From contig CAVUCH010000018.1 of assembly GCA_963739995.1 (NCBI GenBank), positions 124,001 to 188,000 on the forward strand: DNA of 64,000 bases, in the 5' to 3' direction. Position numbers and translations under genes: made by a program. The notes under the pieces are model-generated. The model made no database searches and was not told the DNA's origin. It saw nothing but the letters and a program-made list of their open reading frames with translations. Positions 9,776 through 19,751 of this stretch are shown here, piece by piece. Source of the DNA: CAVUCH01 sp963739995 (GTDB lineage Bacteria; Acidobacteriota; Vicinamibacteria; Vicinamibacterales; JAENWD01). Numbering within the stretch: the first letter of the stretch is position 1; each line of letters opens with the position of its first letter.

Positions 9776-11146
9776 GTGAAGAAAATCGCCGACACCATCC
9801 TCGACACCATCGGCGATACGCCCCTGGTGCGCATCAACTGCATCACCGCGGGCGTCGTGCCAGGAACCGTGCTGGCCAAGCTCGAGACGTTCAATCCCGG
9901 CAATTCGGCCAAGGACCGGATGGCCGTCAAGATGATCGAGGATGCCGAGAAGGCCGGGCTGCTGAAGCCGGGCGGCACGATTATCGAGGGCACGTCGGGC
10001 AACACCGGGATGGGCCTTGCGATCGCGGCGGTCATCAAGGGATACAAGTGCGTCTTCACCACGACCGACAAGCAGTCGAAGGAGAAGGCGGACGCGCTGA
10101 AGGCGTTCGGCGCCGAGGTCATCGTGTGCCCCACGAACGTGGACCCCGCCGACCCGCGGTCGTACTACTCGGTGTCGTCGCGGCTCGTGCGGGAGGTGCC
10201 GAACTCCTGGAAGGCGAATCAGTACGACAACCTCTCGAATCTGCAGGCGCACTACGAGCAGACAGGACCGGAAATCTGGGACCAGACGGACGGGCGCATC
10301 ACACACCTCGTCGTGGGCGTCGGAACGGGCGGCACCGTTACCGGGGTCGGCCGCTTCCTGAAGGAGCGCAACCCGCAGATCAAGGTCTGGGGCATCGACA
10401 CCTACGGGTCGGTGTTCAAGAAGTACAAGGAGACGGGCATCTTCGACAAGAACGAGATCTACCCCTACATCACCGAGGGCATCGGCGAGGACTTCCTCCC
10501 GCAGAACGTGGATTTCAGCGTCATCGATCACTTCGAGAAGGTCACCGACAAGGATGCGGCCGTGATGACCCGCCGCATCGCGCGTGAGGAGGGCATCTTC
10601 GCCGGGAATTCGGCGGGCTCGGCCATGGCCGGTCTGCTGCAGCTCAAGGACCGGTTCACGGATGATGACGTGATCGTGGTGATTTTCCACGACCACGGGT
10701 CGCGCTACCTCGGGAAGATGTTCAACGACGACTGGATGCGCGAGAAGGGTTTCTTCGAGAAGACCGGGCTCACCGCGCGGGACCTCGTGGCGTCTGGCGT
10801 CTCAGGCGAACTGCTGGCCATCGAGGGCAGCGAGCCTGTCGTGACCGCCGTGAAGCTGATGGGACAGCATGATTTCTCGCAGGTCTCGATCACACACGAT
10901 CGCCGGCTCATCGGCTCCCTGAACGAGACGCACCTGTACGAGGAGCTGCTGCGGAACCCGGAGGTGAAGGCGCAGCCAGTCGAGTCGATCATGCAGCCGG
11001 CGTTTCCGTTCGTGGACATCTCCACGCCGGTCGAACTGCTTTCCACGATGATCACGCCATCGAGCCCCGCCGTCCTGGTACGCGACTTCAAGACCGACAA
11101 GACGTTCATCATCACGCGCTCGGACGTGATCCGGGTGATCTGCTAG
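9776..11146 (+). CDS. cbs: Cystathionine beta-synthase
   Basis: PLP enzyme condensing homocysteine and serine to cystathionine (or releasing H2S from cysteine), the first step of reverse transsulfuration. Residues about 1-320 are the fold-type II PLP core: Lys46 in NSAKDR binds PLP, EGTSGNTG (71-78) binds substrate and GVGTGGTVTG binds the cofactor phosphate. Residues about 335-456 are a pair of CBS domains (ASGVSGELLAIEG to ITRSDVIRVIC), a possible adenosyl-ligand regulatory module. The 456-residue length matches CBS rather than cysteine synthase (about 310). The GTG start is fixed by the MKKIADTILDTIGDTPLVRI opening. Together with bshC at 57.7 kb it indicates active thiol metabolism. Confidence 0.92.
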   Translation: MKKIADTILDTIGDTPLVRINCITAGVVPGTVLAKLETFNPGNSAKDRMAVKMIEDAEKAGLLKPGGTIIEGTSGNTGMGLAIAAVIKGYKCVFTTTDKQSKEKADALKAFGAEVIVCPTNVDPADPRSYYSVSSRLVREVPNSWKANQYDNLSNLQAHYEQTGPEIWDQTDGRITHLVVGVGTGGTVTGVGRFLKERNPQIKVWGIDTYGSVFKKYKETGIFDKNEIYPYITEGIGEDFLPQNVDFSVIDHFEKVTDKDAAVMTRRIAREEGIFAGNSAGSAMAGLLQLKDRFTDDDVIVVIFHDHGSRYLGKMFNDDWMREKGFFEKTGLTARDLVASGVSGELLAIEGSEPVVTAVKLMGQHDFSQVSITHDRRLIGSLNETHLYEELLRNPEVKAQPVESIMQPAFPFVDISTPVELLSTMITPSSPAVLVRDFKTDKTFIITRSDVIRVIC

Positions 11147-11157
11147 ACGGGTGCTCG

Positions 11158-11240
11158 GGGGCGGCCTGGCGGTTGGCCGTGGGCGGTGGGCGGTAGGCCG
11201 TGGGCGTTTCTGTGGAGCCGGGACTTCAGTCTCGCGGACC
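11158..11240. repeat. Degenerate heptamer repeats followed by a GCCGGGACTTCAGT-type palindromic repeat
   Basis: From 11158 to about 11205 lie GGCGGT/GGCCGTG units related to the 9.4-9.8 kb arrays. Directly after them, 11211-11237 reads TGTGGAGCCGGGACTTCAGT and continues with a partial complement, the palindromic family also found inside nadE. The block separates the cbs stop from the conserved end of the convergent UnbV gene. Confidence 0.75.
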
Positions 11241-12929
11241 AGCCCCTTCCCTTCCTCGATCACCACGAACTGGTTGGCCGGCACGTTGGCGACGCGGTCC
11301 TTGATGCCGCTGGGCCATTCGACCTCGATCGCCTGAACCAGGGCGTCGTTCCCGAGCCCGAACGTCTGCGCCAGATCGCTCTGCGACGCGTAGCTCGACC
11401 CGCTGCGGACGGTCGACCACTGCCTGCCCGACGCGCTCTGCACGCGCAGGACGGCCCCCAGTGCGCTCTTGTTCGACTTCGTCCCGACGGCCCTCACGCA
11501 GATCCACTTGTGCCGGTTGCCGCCATCGTTCCTGAGCAGCCGCGCCGGACCGTGGTTGTTCGTGATCAGCACGTCGAGGTCACCGTCGCGGTCGTAGTCG
11601 GCGTGGGCCGCGCCTCGTCCGACCTGGGCCACCTGGAACGCGGGTCCGAGCGACCCGCTGGCGTGCTCGTACGTGCCGCGGCCGGAGTTGCGGAACATCA
11701 ACGGCGGCTCCTTGTATTGCACCTTCGGCTGGACCTTCCCGATTGACTCCTCGATGTGGCCATTCACCGCGAAGATGTCGAGGTGTCCGTCGAGGTCGTA
11801 GTCGAAGAAGAAGACGCCAAACGCGTTGAACAGCAGGCTCGCCCGACCTACCGTGGTGGTCGGCGCCGCGTCGACGAAGAGCTTCGAGCCCTCATTGTGG
11901 TACAGGGCGAGCATCTGGTTCGAGAAGTTACCCACGAGCACGTGCTGACGGCCCGAGCAATCGTAATCGCCGACGTCGACCCCCATCGCGCCGCGCGCGA
12001 CCCCGTCCTCGCTGTAGGCCACGCCCGCGGCGACCCCTTCCTCGCTGAACGTGCCGTTCCGGTTGTTGCGATAGAGCTTGTTCGGCTGCGTGTCATTGGC
12101 CACGAAGAGGTCGGGCCACGTGTCGCCGTCGTAATCCAGGATGGCGATGCCGAGCGACTTGCTGGTGGGATCTGCGACACCGGCCTTGTCGCTCACGTCC
12201 TGGAACCTGCCGCCTCCGACGTTCCGATACAGCTTCGATGCGGTGCCCTTGTACGATTCCGGCGTGCAGTACGACTTCGTGGAACCGTCGAGCGTGCAGT
12301 ACCAGATCTTCCTTCTCGTTCCACTGAACGTAATTCGCCACGAACAGGTCGATGCGCCCATCCTTGTCGTAGTCGACCCACGCGGCGCTCGTGCCGAAGT
12401 TCGCGTTCGCGATGCCAGACGACTTCGTGACGTCGCGAAACTTGAAGTGGCCTTCGTTCCGGAACAGGCGATCCCCCTCGAGCGCCGTCACGTACACGTC
12501 GTCTCTGCCGTCGTTGTCGTAATCGCCAACGGCGACGCCCATACCGTACATCTCGACGTCCAACCCGCTGGCGGCGGTGACATCCGTGAACGTGCCGTTC
12601 TTGTTGTTGCGATAGAGGCCGTGAAGGGAGCGCACGTCGCCGCGCTTCCAGTTCCTGGAGTTGATCAGGAGCATGTCGGGCCAGCCGTCGGTATTGGCGT
12701 CGAGAAACGCGGCGCCGGAGCCGAGCGTCTCGGGCAGGAACTTCTTGCCGGCACGGCCGCTGTTGTGGACAAACCTGACGCCGGCGGTCGCCGTCACGTC
12801 CGTGAACGTCACCGCTGCCCCGGGAGCAGGCGGCGCGGCAGCAGCCAGACCGGCACAGGCAAGGGCCAGCAGCGCAGAGATCAACTTCAACGAAATGTCC
12901 TCACACGGGCGCGGTGCGCACTCGCACAT
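11211..12929 (-). CDS. ASPIC/UnbV FG-GAP repeat protein, frameshifted, 3' end made of repeat sequence
   Basis: Secreted beta-propeller protein. A signal peptide (LISALLALACAGLAAA) is followed by FG-GAP/VCBS repeats with calcium-binding motifs (DYDNDGRDDVYV, DYDKDGRIDLFVANY, DYDGDTWPDLFVANDT, DYDRDGDLDVLITNN), ending in an ASPIC/UnbV domain (SGSSYASQSDLAQTFGLG). The frame breaks near 12310: upstream reads NEKEDL, and the expected CTLDGSTKSYCTPESY continues in another frame. After the conserved end (FVVIEEGKGL) the frame runs through a palindromic repeat giving VRETEVPAP and then heptamer repeats. It stays open to 10802, 345 bases antisense into cbs, so the original stop seems lost. ATG 12929 is the likeliest start. 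The role of these proteins is not established. Confidence 0.8.
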
Positions 12930-13057
12930 CCGAAGCACGGGGCCGCTACGCGATCGCTGTTGGTCCGAACCGACACCCAGTGTGCGGGATGCGTTACGCC
13001 GCGGCCAATACCCGGAACACACTAGAAGGCCGGCACTTTCGAAATTGCAGGTGCACC

Positions 13058-13090
13058 CGGGGGGCACGTCGGCCCGGCTCCAAACTGTCA
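13058..13090 (-). repeat. Divergent copy of the palindromic GGAGCCGGG repeat
   Basis: The complement reads GTGACAGTTTGGAGCCGGGC and continues with GACGTGCCCCCCGGG, resembling the copies at 48013 and 50849. It lies in the 265-base gap between the divergent UnbV and glgP genes. Confidence 0.45.
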
Positions 13091-13123
13091 CAACCACGTG
13101 TCACCGCGATCGACGTATAGGCC

Positions 13124-13170
13124 CAGGGCGGAAGCCCCTGGGAGTGCCCGCTGACGCCCCTCGGGCGTCA
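13124..13170 (+). other. Two hairpins in the leader of glgP
   Basis: CCCAGGG (13124-13130) pairs perfectly with CCCTGGG (13138-13144) across a 7-base loop, and TGACGCCC (13152-13159) pairs with GGGCGTCA (13163-13170) across a 3-base loop. The second stem ends 24 bases before the glgP ATG. No T-run follows either, so these are not typical terminators. A role in the leader mRNA is possible but unproven. Confidence 0.5.
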
Positions 13171-13194
13171 TGCTGTAGAGTCGCGGGAACGACC

Positions 13195-15654
13195 ATGTCC
13201 TCATTCCTCGCACTCACGTCGGTCTCGCCCGACCCGCAGGCCCTTGTCGCCCGCGTGCGCCATCACGTGCGCTACACCCTCGTCAAGGAATGGAACCAGG
13301 CCACGCGGTCCGACCTGTGGCACGCCTTCTCGCTGGCCGCCCGCGAACAGCTTGTCGATCCGCTCCTCGAGACCGACCGCCGGTACGCCGCACGGGCGCC
13401 GAAGCGCCTGGTGTACCTGTCAATCGAGTACCTGCTCGGACGTGTCCTCGGCAGCGCGCTGACGAATATGGGCGCCCTCCCATCCTGGCGTGCGGCACTG
13501 GCCGAGCTCGGACTGACGCTCGACGATGTGGAAGCGCATGAACCGGAGCCGGCGGTGGGCAACGGTGGCCTGGGGCGGCTTGCCGCCTGCTTCCTCGACT
13601 CGCTCGCCACGCACGGCTACCCGGCACACGGCTACGGCATCAACTACGAGTTCGGCCTCTTCCAGCAGGTCATCGAAGGAGGCTGGCAGCGCGAGCGGCC
13701 CGATCACTGGAGGGCGGACGATTATCCCTGGCTGATCGAGCGGCCCGACGACACCTGCATCGTGCCGTTGTACGGCCGCATCGAGCACGAGCGCGACGCG
13801 CAGGGCGGCTACAACCCGCGCTGGGTCGACATGCAGATCCTCATGGGCGTGCCGTGCGACCTGCCCGTCGTGGGCTATGGGATGCGGACGGTCCATGCAC
13901 TGCGCCTGTACACCGCCCGGCCCTCCGACGAGTTCGACATGGCCATCTTCAACGCCGGCGACTACATCCGCGCCGTCGAGCGCAAGGTGCTGTCGGAAAC
14001 GGTATCGAAGGTGCTCTACCCCTCCGACACGGTGCGGCGCGGCCGCGAGTTGCGCCTCGTGCAGGAGTACTTCCTGGTGGCCTGCGCGCTACGCGACATC
14101 GTTCGCCGTCACGGTGCGGCGTTCGGCACGTTCGAGAACTTCGCCGACAAGGTCGCCATTCAGATGAACGATACGCACCCGGCGCTCGCCGTCGCCGAGT
14201 TGATGCGCTTCCTGGTCGACGAGCAGGGGCAGGCCTGGGAGCGGGCCTGGGCCGTGACGCAGGCCGTCTGTGGCTACACGAACCACACGCTGCTGCCCGA
14301 AGCACTCGAGCAGTGGCCGGTCGCACTGTTCGAGCGCGTGCTGCCGCGACATCTCCAGATCATCTACGAGATCAACCATCGCCTGCTCGAGGAGGTCAGG
14401 GCGCGCTTCCCCGGCGACGCCGGCCGTGTGCAGCGGATATCGCTGGTGGCGGAGGGGGCCACGCCGCACGTGCGCATGGCCCATCTGGCGCTGGTGGGCA
14501 GCCACAAGGTGAACGGCGTTGCGGCGATTCACAGCGATCTCGTGCGGCGCACGTTGTTCCCGGACTTTCACGCGATGTGGCCCGAGCGGTTCACCAACAA
14601 GACAAACGGCATCACCCCCCGCCGATGGCTGCTGCGCGCGAACCCCGCGCTGGCGGCGTTCGTCACCGCGCGGATCGGCGATGGCTGGATCACCGATCTG
14701 GGCAGGCTCAGGGATCTGGAGCCCTGGGCCGCGGATCAGGCGTCCCAGGCCGAGTTCCTCGCGATTAAACGGAGGTGCAAGGCACAGCTGGTGAAGCTGC
14801 TGAGCGCCGCGACGGTCGTGCACGTCGACCCGGGGTGGCTGTTCGACATCCATGCCAAGCGCATTCACGAGTACAAGCGACAGCTGCTGAACGCGCTGCA
14901 CGTGCTGGATCTGTTCTGGCGCATCCGCGATGGGGAGGAGCCTGCCGCACGCCGCCTGCACGTGTTCGCCGGAAAGGCGGCCCCTGGCTACGCGCGCGCG
15001 AAGCTGATCATCAAGTTGATCCACAGCGTCGCCGATCTCGTGAACGGCGACGCGCACGTGGGCCGCTGGCTCAAGGTGGCGTTCGTCCCGGACTATCGCG
15101 TCACGCTCGCCGAGACAACTGTCACTGCGGCGGATCTCTCCGAGCAGATCTCGACCGCGGGCACGGAGGCGTCCGGGACCGGCAACATGAAGTTCGCGCT
15201 GAACGGCGCCATCACGATCGGCACGCTCGACGGCGCGAACATCGAGATCGCGGACGCCGTCGGGGCCGATCAGCTCTTCATTTTCGGATTGCGGGTCGAG
15301 GAGGTGCAGCGGCAGCTCGCCGAGAACAGTTACAGGCCGCGATGGATCTACGAGCACGACCCGCGCATCCGGCGGGTCGTGGACACGATCACGTCAGGCC
15401 TTCTGGCCCCTCGGGAACCGGGCGTGTTCGATCCCATCCGTGATGCCCTGCTCGCCGACAACGAGCGCTACTTTCACCTGGCCGATCTCGGGCCGTACGC
15501 CGACGCGCACGCTCGCGCCGAGGAGCTGTGGGCCCAGCCCCGTGCGTGGGCCTGCAAGGCCTTGCTGACCATCGCGCGGATGGGCCAGTTCTCGTCGGAT
15601 AGGACCGTGGCGGAATACGCGGAGGAAATCTGGGGCATCGAACCGTGTGTGTAG
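13195..15654 (+). CDS. glgP: Glycogen/maltodextrin phosphorylase
   Basis: PLP-dependent GT35 phosphorylase releasing glucose 1-phosphate from alpha-1,4-glucan ends. The 819 residues match the family. Visible signatures are VYLSIEYLLGR, AVGNGGLGRLAACFLDS and GYGINYEFGLFQQ in the N-terminal half, and EASGTGNMKFALNG near 660, whose Lys forms the Schiff base with PLP. KRIHEYKRQLLN, typical of this family, is also present. ATG 13195 is taken because homology begins shortly after it; the frame is open back to 12661, but that part lies antisense to the UnbV gene. A two-hairpin leader precedes it. No other glycogen genes are adjacent. Confidence 0.95.
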   Translation: MSSFLALTSVSPDPQALVARVRHHVRYTLVKEWNQATRSDLWHAFSLAAREQLVDPLLETDRRYAARAPKRLVYLSIEYLLGRVLGSALTNMGALPSWRAALAELGLTLDDVEAHEPEPAVGNGGLGRLAACFLDSLATHGYPAHGYGINYEFGLFQQVIEGGWQRERPDHWRADDYPWLIERPDDTCIVPLYGRIEHERDAQGGYNPRWVDMQILMGVPCDLPVVGYGMRTVHALRLYTARPSDEFDMAIFNAGDYIRAVERKVLSETVSKVLYPSDTVRRGRELRLVQEYFLVACALRDIVRRHGAAFGTFENFADKVAIQMNDTHPALAVAELMRFLVDEQGQAWERAWAVTQAVCGYTNHTLLPEALEQWPVALFERVLPRHLQIIYEINHRLLEEVRARFPGDAGRVQRISLVAEGATPHVRMAHLALVGSHKVNGVAAIHSDLVRRTLFPDFHAMWPERFTNKTNGITPRRWLLRANPALAAFVTARIGDGWITDLGRLRDLEPWAADQASQAEFLAIKRRCKAQLVKLLSAATVVHVDPGWLFDIHAKRIHEYKRQLLNALHVLDLFWRIRDGEEPAARRLHVFAGKAAPGYARAKLIIKLIHSVADLVNGDAHVGRWLKVAFVPDYRVTLAETTVTAADLSEQISTAGTEASGTGNMKFALNGAITIGTLDGANIEIADAVGADQLFIFGLRVEEVQRQLAENSYRPRWIYEHDPRIRRVVDTITSGLLAPREPGVFDPIRDALLADNERYFHLADLGPYADAHARAEELWAQPRAWACKALLTIARMGQFSSDRTVAEYAEEIWGIEPCV

Positions 15655-15749
15655 CGACCGGAAGCGGAACCGGCCGCACGGCGCACCCTGCAGCGAAGCG
15701 ATCGCGCCGCCACGGGGGCGCTGCGATGCGTTTTGGAGCTGACTCGACG

Positions 15750-18081
15750 TCAGGGCTCGGCGGACTCCTCGATGAGCCGCCGGTACACTGCGCGCGCATG
15801 ATCGTAGGCGCGCGCCGCGTCCGCGCGCTCCGCTGGCCGGATGTTCACGACTTTCTGCGTCCAGCACTGATCGACGGCGGCGAGGCACCACTCGGCACTG
15901 CGTCGTGACGCGCGAATGGGCTTGCCGTCCACGATGGCGAAGACCGGGTTCGTGTGTGCCGCCCCGAGCACCCGCACGGCCATCCACGCGCTCGCGGGAA
16001 CCGGCACGTCGAAGCGGACCGCGCGCCGCACGCCGTCGGCAAGCACCATCGTGCCCGCGATGGCCTTACCGTTGACCACGAGCTCGACAGCGATCTCCCG
16101 TGAGTGGCCCACGCGCGCCCGCTCGATCGCCCAGTACCGGCTTCTCGTCGGGTGAACGGGCACGGAGCCGGGTGTCGGGCACGGAATCGAGCAGCGCCGC
16201 CACCTGCACCGAGACGTGCGCGGTCTCCCCGCCGGCCATCGCGACCTCGCCGGAGCCGCTGCCTGCGGCCACGCCGTTCACCGTGAAGTCCATCAGGTGG
16301 GTGAACCCGTCCGACACGTAGGTGCGCCCGTCCTTGACCGCATCGAGCCACCCGCGATACGTGAGCCGGTCGAGCCTGGCGTAGGTTCGCCCGGCGCCGA
16401 CCCGCTCGTCCGTGATGCACGGGAAGTCCGTCTCCCCGCTGATCCGCGTCCTGAACCCTACGTTCAGGGTGTGGTACCAGATGTTCAGCTCCCACGGATA
16501 CGGTGTGTCGACAGCGGAGATGAAGTCGACCGCGCCAGCGTGCGTCACGTCGACGATGTACTCGTTCGCGCCGATCCCGTCGAACGCCGGAACCTCGTAG
16601 TTCGGCAGATCGTGGCTCTTCGTCTCGAGGCCCCATCCCGTGTGGGCGAAGCCCACGACTGCCTGCTGCCGCGCCGCCCACTGCAGGATCGGGAGGTCCC
16701 ACGAGGGCCACTCCTCGATGCGCGCCGTACCTGGATAGTCCTGCTCGGTGAGCCCGAGCAGCACGAGGTGCCCCGCATGACTCGATGGAAATCCCGACAC
16801 TTCCACGTCGTAGTGCAGCAGGCGATCGGACTGGGAGAGCGGATGGTCCGTGCCGCTGAAGAACTGCTTCTGATGGTAGTAACAGGGGCCCCACGTCAGC
16901 ACCGCGCCGACGTTCAGCGCTTCACCCCGGACCTGGCGCATCATGTCTTCGGGTCCGACACCCTGCGTCGGGTTCTGGTAGTGCGCGCAGCCCGCCGCGT
17001 GCACGTGATGGTCGCCGGAGTAGTAGCCGAAGTCTGACGGGTCGATCCAGCGTCGCAGCGCGACGTCGATGTGCGCGGCCCTGCGGCCGGTGACCTCCAG
17101 CGTGAGCTGGCCGCCAAGGTACTCGGGCCCGGAGCCGTAGGACACATCGTAGGTGCCGGCGGGCAGGGTGATGTGCTCGCCGTCCCCCCGGTACACCTGC
17201 GGTTGAAACGGCAAATCGGGCGCCAGCCGCTTGGCGCCGAGCGGGTACACGCGGCCGCCGCGATCCCGGATCGTGAACGCGGTGATGGCCGGACGGCCCT
17301 TCTCGTCGCGGACGCGGAACGTGACCTCGTAACCTGGTTCGGCCGTGAAGAGGACGGAGGCGCCGTTCCTGGAGCCGATGTCGCCGGAGCCCTGTCCAAC
17401 GTCCACGCGAATGTCCGCGGCGCGCTGGCCCCGATCGCGGCTGTAGATCTCGAGCACGGCGTATTCGAGCCCGAGGCCCGAGAGCCGCGGCGACATCGGC
17501 GGCTTGTCGAACAACGTCAGCTCGGCCCAGCGGTCCGCCACGTCCCGCGCCGTCATCGCCTGCGCGGGCTCGTGATCGTCTTTCCAGGTTCCCGAGAAGA
17601 CCCGCCCGCCGTTGGGGCTCGTGAGACGCAGCGGCGCCGTGACACCCGCCTGGTTACGTACGCGGACAAGGAAGAGCCGCGAGCCACCCTCTACGAGGGC
17701 CGGTACGGCGGGCCCCTGCACGACGCTGACCCGACTCTCGGGATTGATGGTGACGTCGAGCAGCACGTGCGCGGCGACCGCCTGGTCGATCAGGATGACG
17801 GCGCGGCTCTCATCACGGTCGCCGATTGCCCGGTTCAGTGCGGCGTGCTCCGCTGCGGTCAGCGGCTGGCCCAGCGACGCAAGCACCGACTCCACGCGCC
17901 GCACATGCTGCGCCAGCGGCTGCAGCGCGACCGCCTCGATCGCGTCGTGCGCCGGCGCTTCCTGGGTCGGCTCCTGTGCACGCCCGTGCTGCTCGGTTCC
18001 TGGTGCCGTCAGGGCGAGCACCGCGAGCGTCACAAGCGCCAGCTGTGAGCGCGCGTGTCGAGTGGGTGAATCCATGATCAC
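15750..18081 (-). CDS. CehA/McbA-family metallohydrolase (PHP-like), frameshifted near the 3' end
   Basis: Predicted secreted hydrolase. After an N-terminal signal (LALVTLAVLALTAPG) comes a large beta-rich region, then the PHP-type metal site GDHHVHAAGCAHY near residue 340, with HTGWGLETKSHDLP and a histidine/aspartate-containing stretch around ISGETDFPC further on. The family takes its name from carbaryl hydrolase; most members are uncharacterised and the substrate here is unknown. The first frame runs to about residue 640 (VPDTRLRA), after which the conserved tail (RYWAIERARVG to VYRRLIEESAEP) continues in another frame. A single indel near 16150 explains this. The joined protein would be about 777 residues. 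The gene lies 95 bases from the convergent glgP; I see nothing definite in that gap. Confidence 0.75.
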
Positions 18082-18149
18082 GAGGCCGGGATGCTACCAC
18101 GTCGCCGTGCCGCCTTGCGCTCCACGTGCGCCGGCATGACGATCGCGTA

Positions 18150-18183
18150 CTTGGAGCTGAGGCAGGACTTCAGGCCCGGCCGG
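18150..18183 (+). repeat. Degenerate palindromic repeat (TTGGAGC...GGACTTCAG...CCCGG)
   Basis: Contains GGACTTCAGGCCCGGCC behind TTGGAGCTGAGG, a diverged relative of the GCCGGGACTTCAGTCCCGG family. It fills most of the gap between the CehA-like gene start and the stop of the next leftward gene. Confidence 0.4.
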
Positions 18184-18215
18184 GTCAACGGTCGACCGTG
18201 AACGGATTACGGCAG

Positions 18216-19253
18216 TCACTGCGGCCCGCCCAACGTGAGCTGCGCGATCCGTCCACCCGCCCCCGCCGCCCACCCGATGGGTGCCTCCGGCACAACGCTG
18301 AACGTATCCGCCCCTTCCCCAGCCATTGGCGACCACGTCTGCCCATCGTCGGTCGAGATGTCGCCGCCCCGTGGGCCGAGCGCGACGAACGTGCCGGGGG
18401 TGGCCCGCACATGCGCGACGACAGACCTGAATCCCGAGAGCCTACGTCCACGCGGCGGAGCCCACGTGACGCCGCCGTCGGTGGTGACGGCGACGTTCTC
18501 GATCGCTTCGTTCTCCTTCGCATGATCGCCTCCGACGATGACGCCGTGGAGTGAATCGTGGAACGCGATCGAAAAGATCCCAGCGCTCGGCCCGGCGTGA
18601 ACCGGCGTGTCAGCCACCTGCCACGACCGACCGGCGTCGGTGGAGCGCAGCACGCGTGCCCGGCTCGCAGCGCCAGTCCCGACCCAGGCGAGCCTCTGGG
18701 ACAAGACAGCCACACTCGTGCCGCTGGCTGCAAAGGCGCCCTCGTTCGTCAGGGCCGCCGGGAGCGCGTCAGCGTCTACGCGCACCCACGTGCGGCCGCC
18801 GTCATCCGTGCGGATGATGACGAACGTCCCCTTCACGGAGTCGCTGACGGCCAGGCCGCGGTCGGCATCCCAGAATGCCATCCCGTCGAAGAATGCCTCG
18901 GGGTCGGTATTTGTGAACTGCAGATCCCAGCGAGCTCCGGCGTCGTTCGTCCTGTAGATCCGCGACGCCGCGCCAGGACCGATGCTGAGGACGTAGGCCG
19001 TACGAGCATCAATGGCGTCTACGTCGCGGAAATCGAGCCGATCCGTAGAGGGGCTGGCCAGCCGCTCCCAGCTGCCGCCGCCGTTCGTCGTGCGCAGCAC
19101 GGTGTTGTCGGCACCGCTGGCCCACGCCACCTGCGGGCTGACTGCGCTGACCCCGCGCAGGCGTACAGTGACCCCGGACTCCTGAGCTGTCCACCGCCCG
19201 CCCGCGGGCGGCTGCCAGGCGAGCACCAGCAGGACCAACAGCAATCGCATCAC
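18216..19253 (-). CDS. BNR/YCF48-type beta-propeller protein, secreted
   Basis: A 345-residue exported protein with a short signal peptide (LLLVLLVLAWQPPA) and repeated Asp-box motifs of the kind found in YCF48/HCF136 and sialidase-like propellers: TTNGGGSWERL, TNDAGARWDLQ, TDDGGRTWVRV, STDAGRSWQVA, TTDGGVTWAPP and STDDGQTWSPM. Six to seven such repeats make one propeller. In cyanobacteria YCF48 helps assemble photosystem II, which does not apply here. In heterotrophs these proteins are usually annotated only as oxidoreductase- or glycosidase-like, and no catalytic residues can be identified. It is transcribed alone, with about 130 bases of diverged repeat downstream. Confidence 0.75.
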   Translation of the reverse strand: MMRLLLVLLVLAWQPPAGGRWTAQESGVTVRLRGVSAVSPQVAWASGADNTVLRTTNGGGSWERLASPSTDRLDFRDVDAIDARTAYVLSIGPGAASRIYRTNDAGARWDLQFTNTDPEAFFDGMAFWDADRGLAVSDSVKGTFVIIRTDDGGRTWVRVDADALPAALTNEGAFAASGTSVAVLSQRLAWVGTGAASRARVLRSTDAGRSWQVADTPVHAGPSAGIFSIAFHDSLHGVIVGGDHAKENEAIENVAVTTDGGVTWAPPRGRRLSGFRSVVAHVRATPGTFVALGPRGGDISTDDGQTWSPMAGEGADTFSVVPEAPIGWAAGAGGRIAQLTLGGPQ

Positions 19254-19385
19254 TCGTGAACTCCAGCCATCCGCAGAGCCGGGCTTCCGCCAGTGTTGGA
19301 CAGCATCCAGATAGCGCCCGCAGCGTCCCTTCCCATCGCCGGATGATGGTCACAAATGCGAAACTGTCCGATACCGGAGGGCGTC

Positions 19386-19691
19386 ATGATCATTGTCATC
19401 GTGCAGGTTCACGTGAAGGCCGATGCGGTCACGGCGTTCGAAGCCGCTACCAGGGACAATGCGGCAAACAGCCGTCTCGAATCAGGCGTCGTGCGATTCG
19501 ACGTGCTGCGGCAACACGAGGATCCCGCGCGCTTCGCGCTCGTGGAGATCTACCGAGACCAGGCTGCAGTTGCCGCGCACAAGACCACGAAGCATTATCT
19601 CCGCTGGCGGGACGCGGTGGCAGACCTGATGGCCGAGCCACGCGTGGGGGTCATGTATTCCAATGTGTCGCCGGATGATAGTGAGTGGTGA
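19386..19691 (+). CDS. Antibiotic biosynthesis monooxygenase (ABM) domain protein
   Basis: A 101-residue cytoplasmic protein of the dimeric alpha+beta barrel ABM superfamily (YgiN/LsrG-like), whose members act as cofactor-free quinol monooxygenases or isomerases. Typical sequence is MIIVIVQVHVKADAVTAFEA at the start, then SGVVRFDVLRQHEDPARFAL and VEIYRDQAAVAAHKTTKHY. ATG 19386 is chosen over an upstream ATG at 19356 because GGAGG lies five bases before it and homology begins there. It is followed on the same strand by an iron-type alcohol dehydrogenase after 60 bases. ABM proteins often accompany aldehyde or quinone metabolism, but the substrate cannot be told. Confidence 0.85.
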   Translation: MIIVIVQVHVKADAVTAFEAATRDNAANSRLESGVVRFDVLRQHEDPARFALVEIYRDQAAVAAHKTTKHYLRWRDAVADLMAEPRVGVMYSNVSPDDSEW

Positions 19692-19751
19692 AGCCGTTCG
19701 CAGCGAAATCATCGGCACTGAGGTTCCGGCTCACGCCACGGGTCCTTTCGC

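Noticed and set aside
12661..13194. N-terminal extension of the glycogen phosphorylase frame by 178 codons
   Set aside because: The extension lies antisense to the UnbV gene and across the intergenic hairpins, has no protein-like features, and the phosphorylase family starts near the ATG at 13195.
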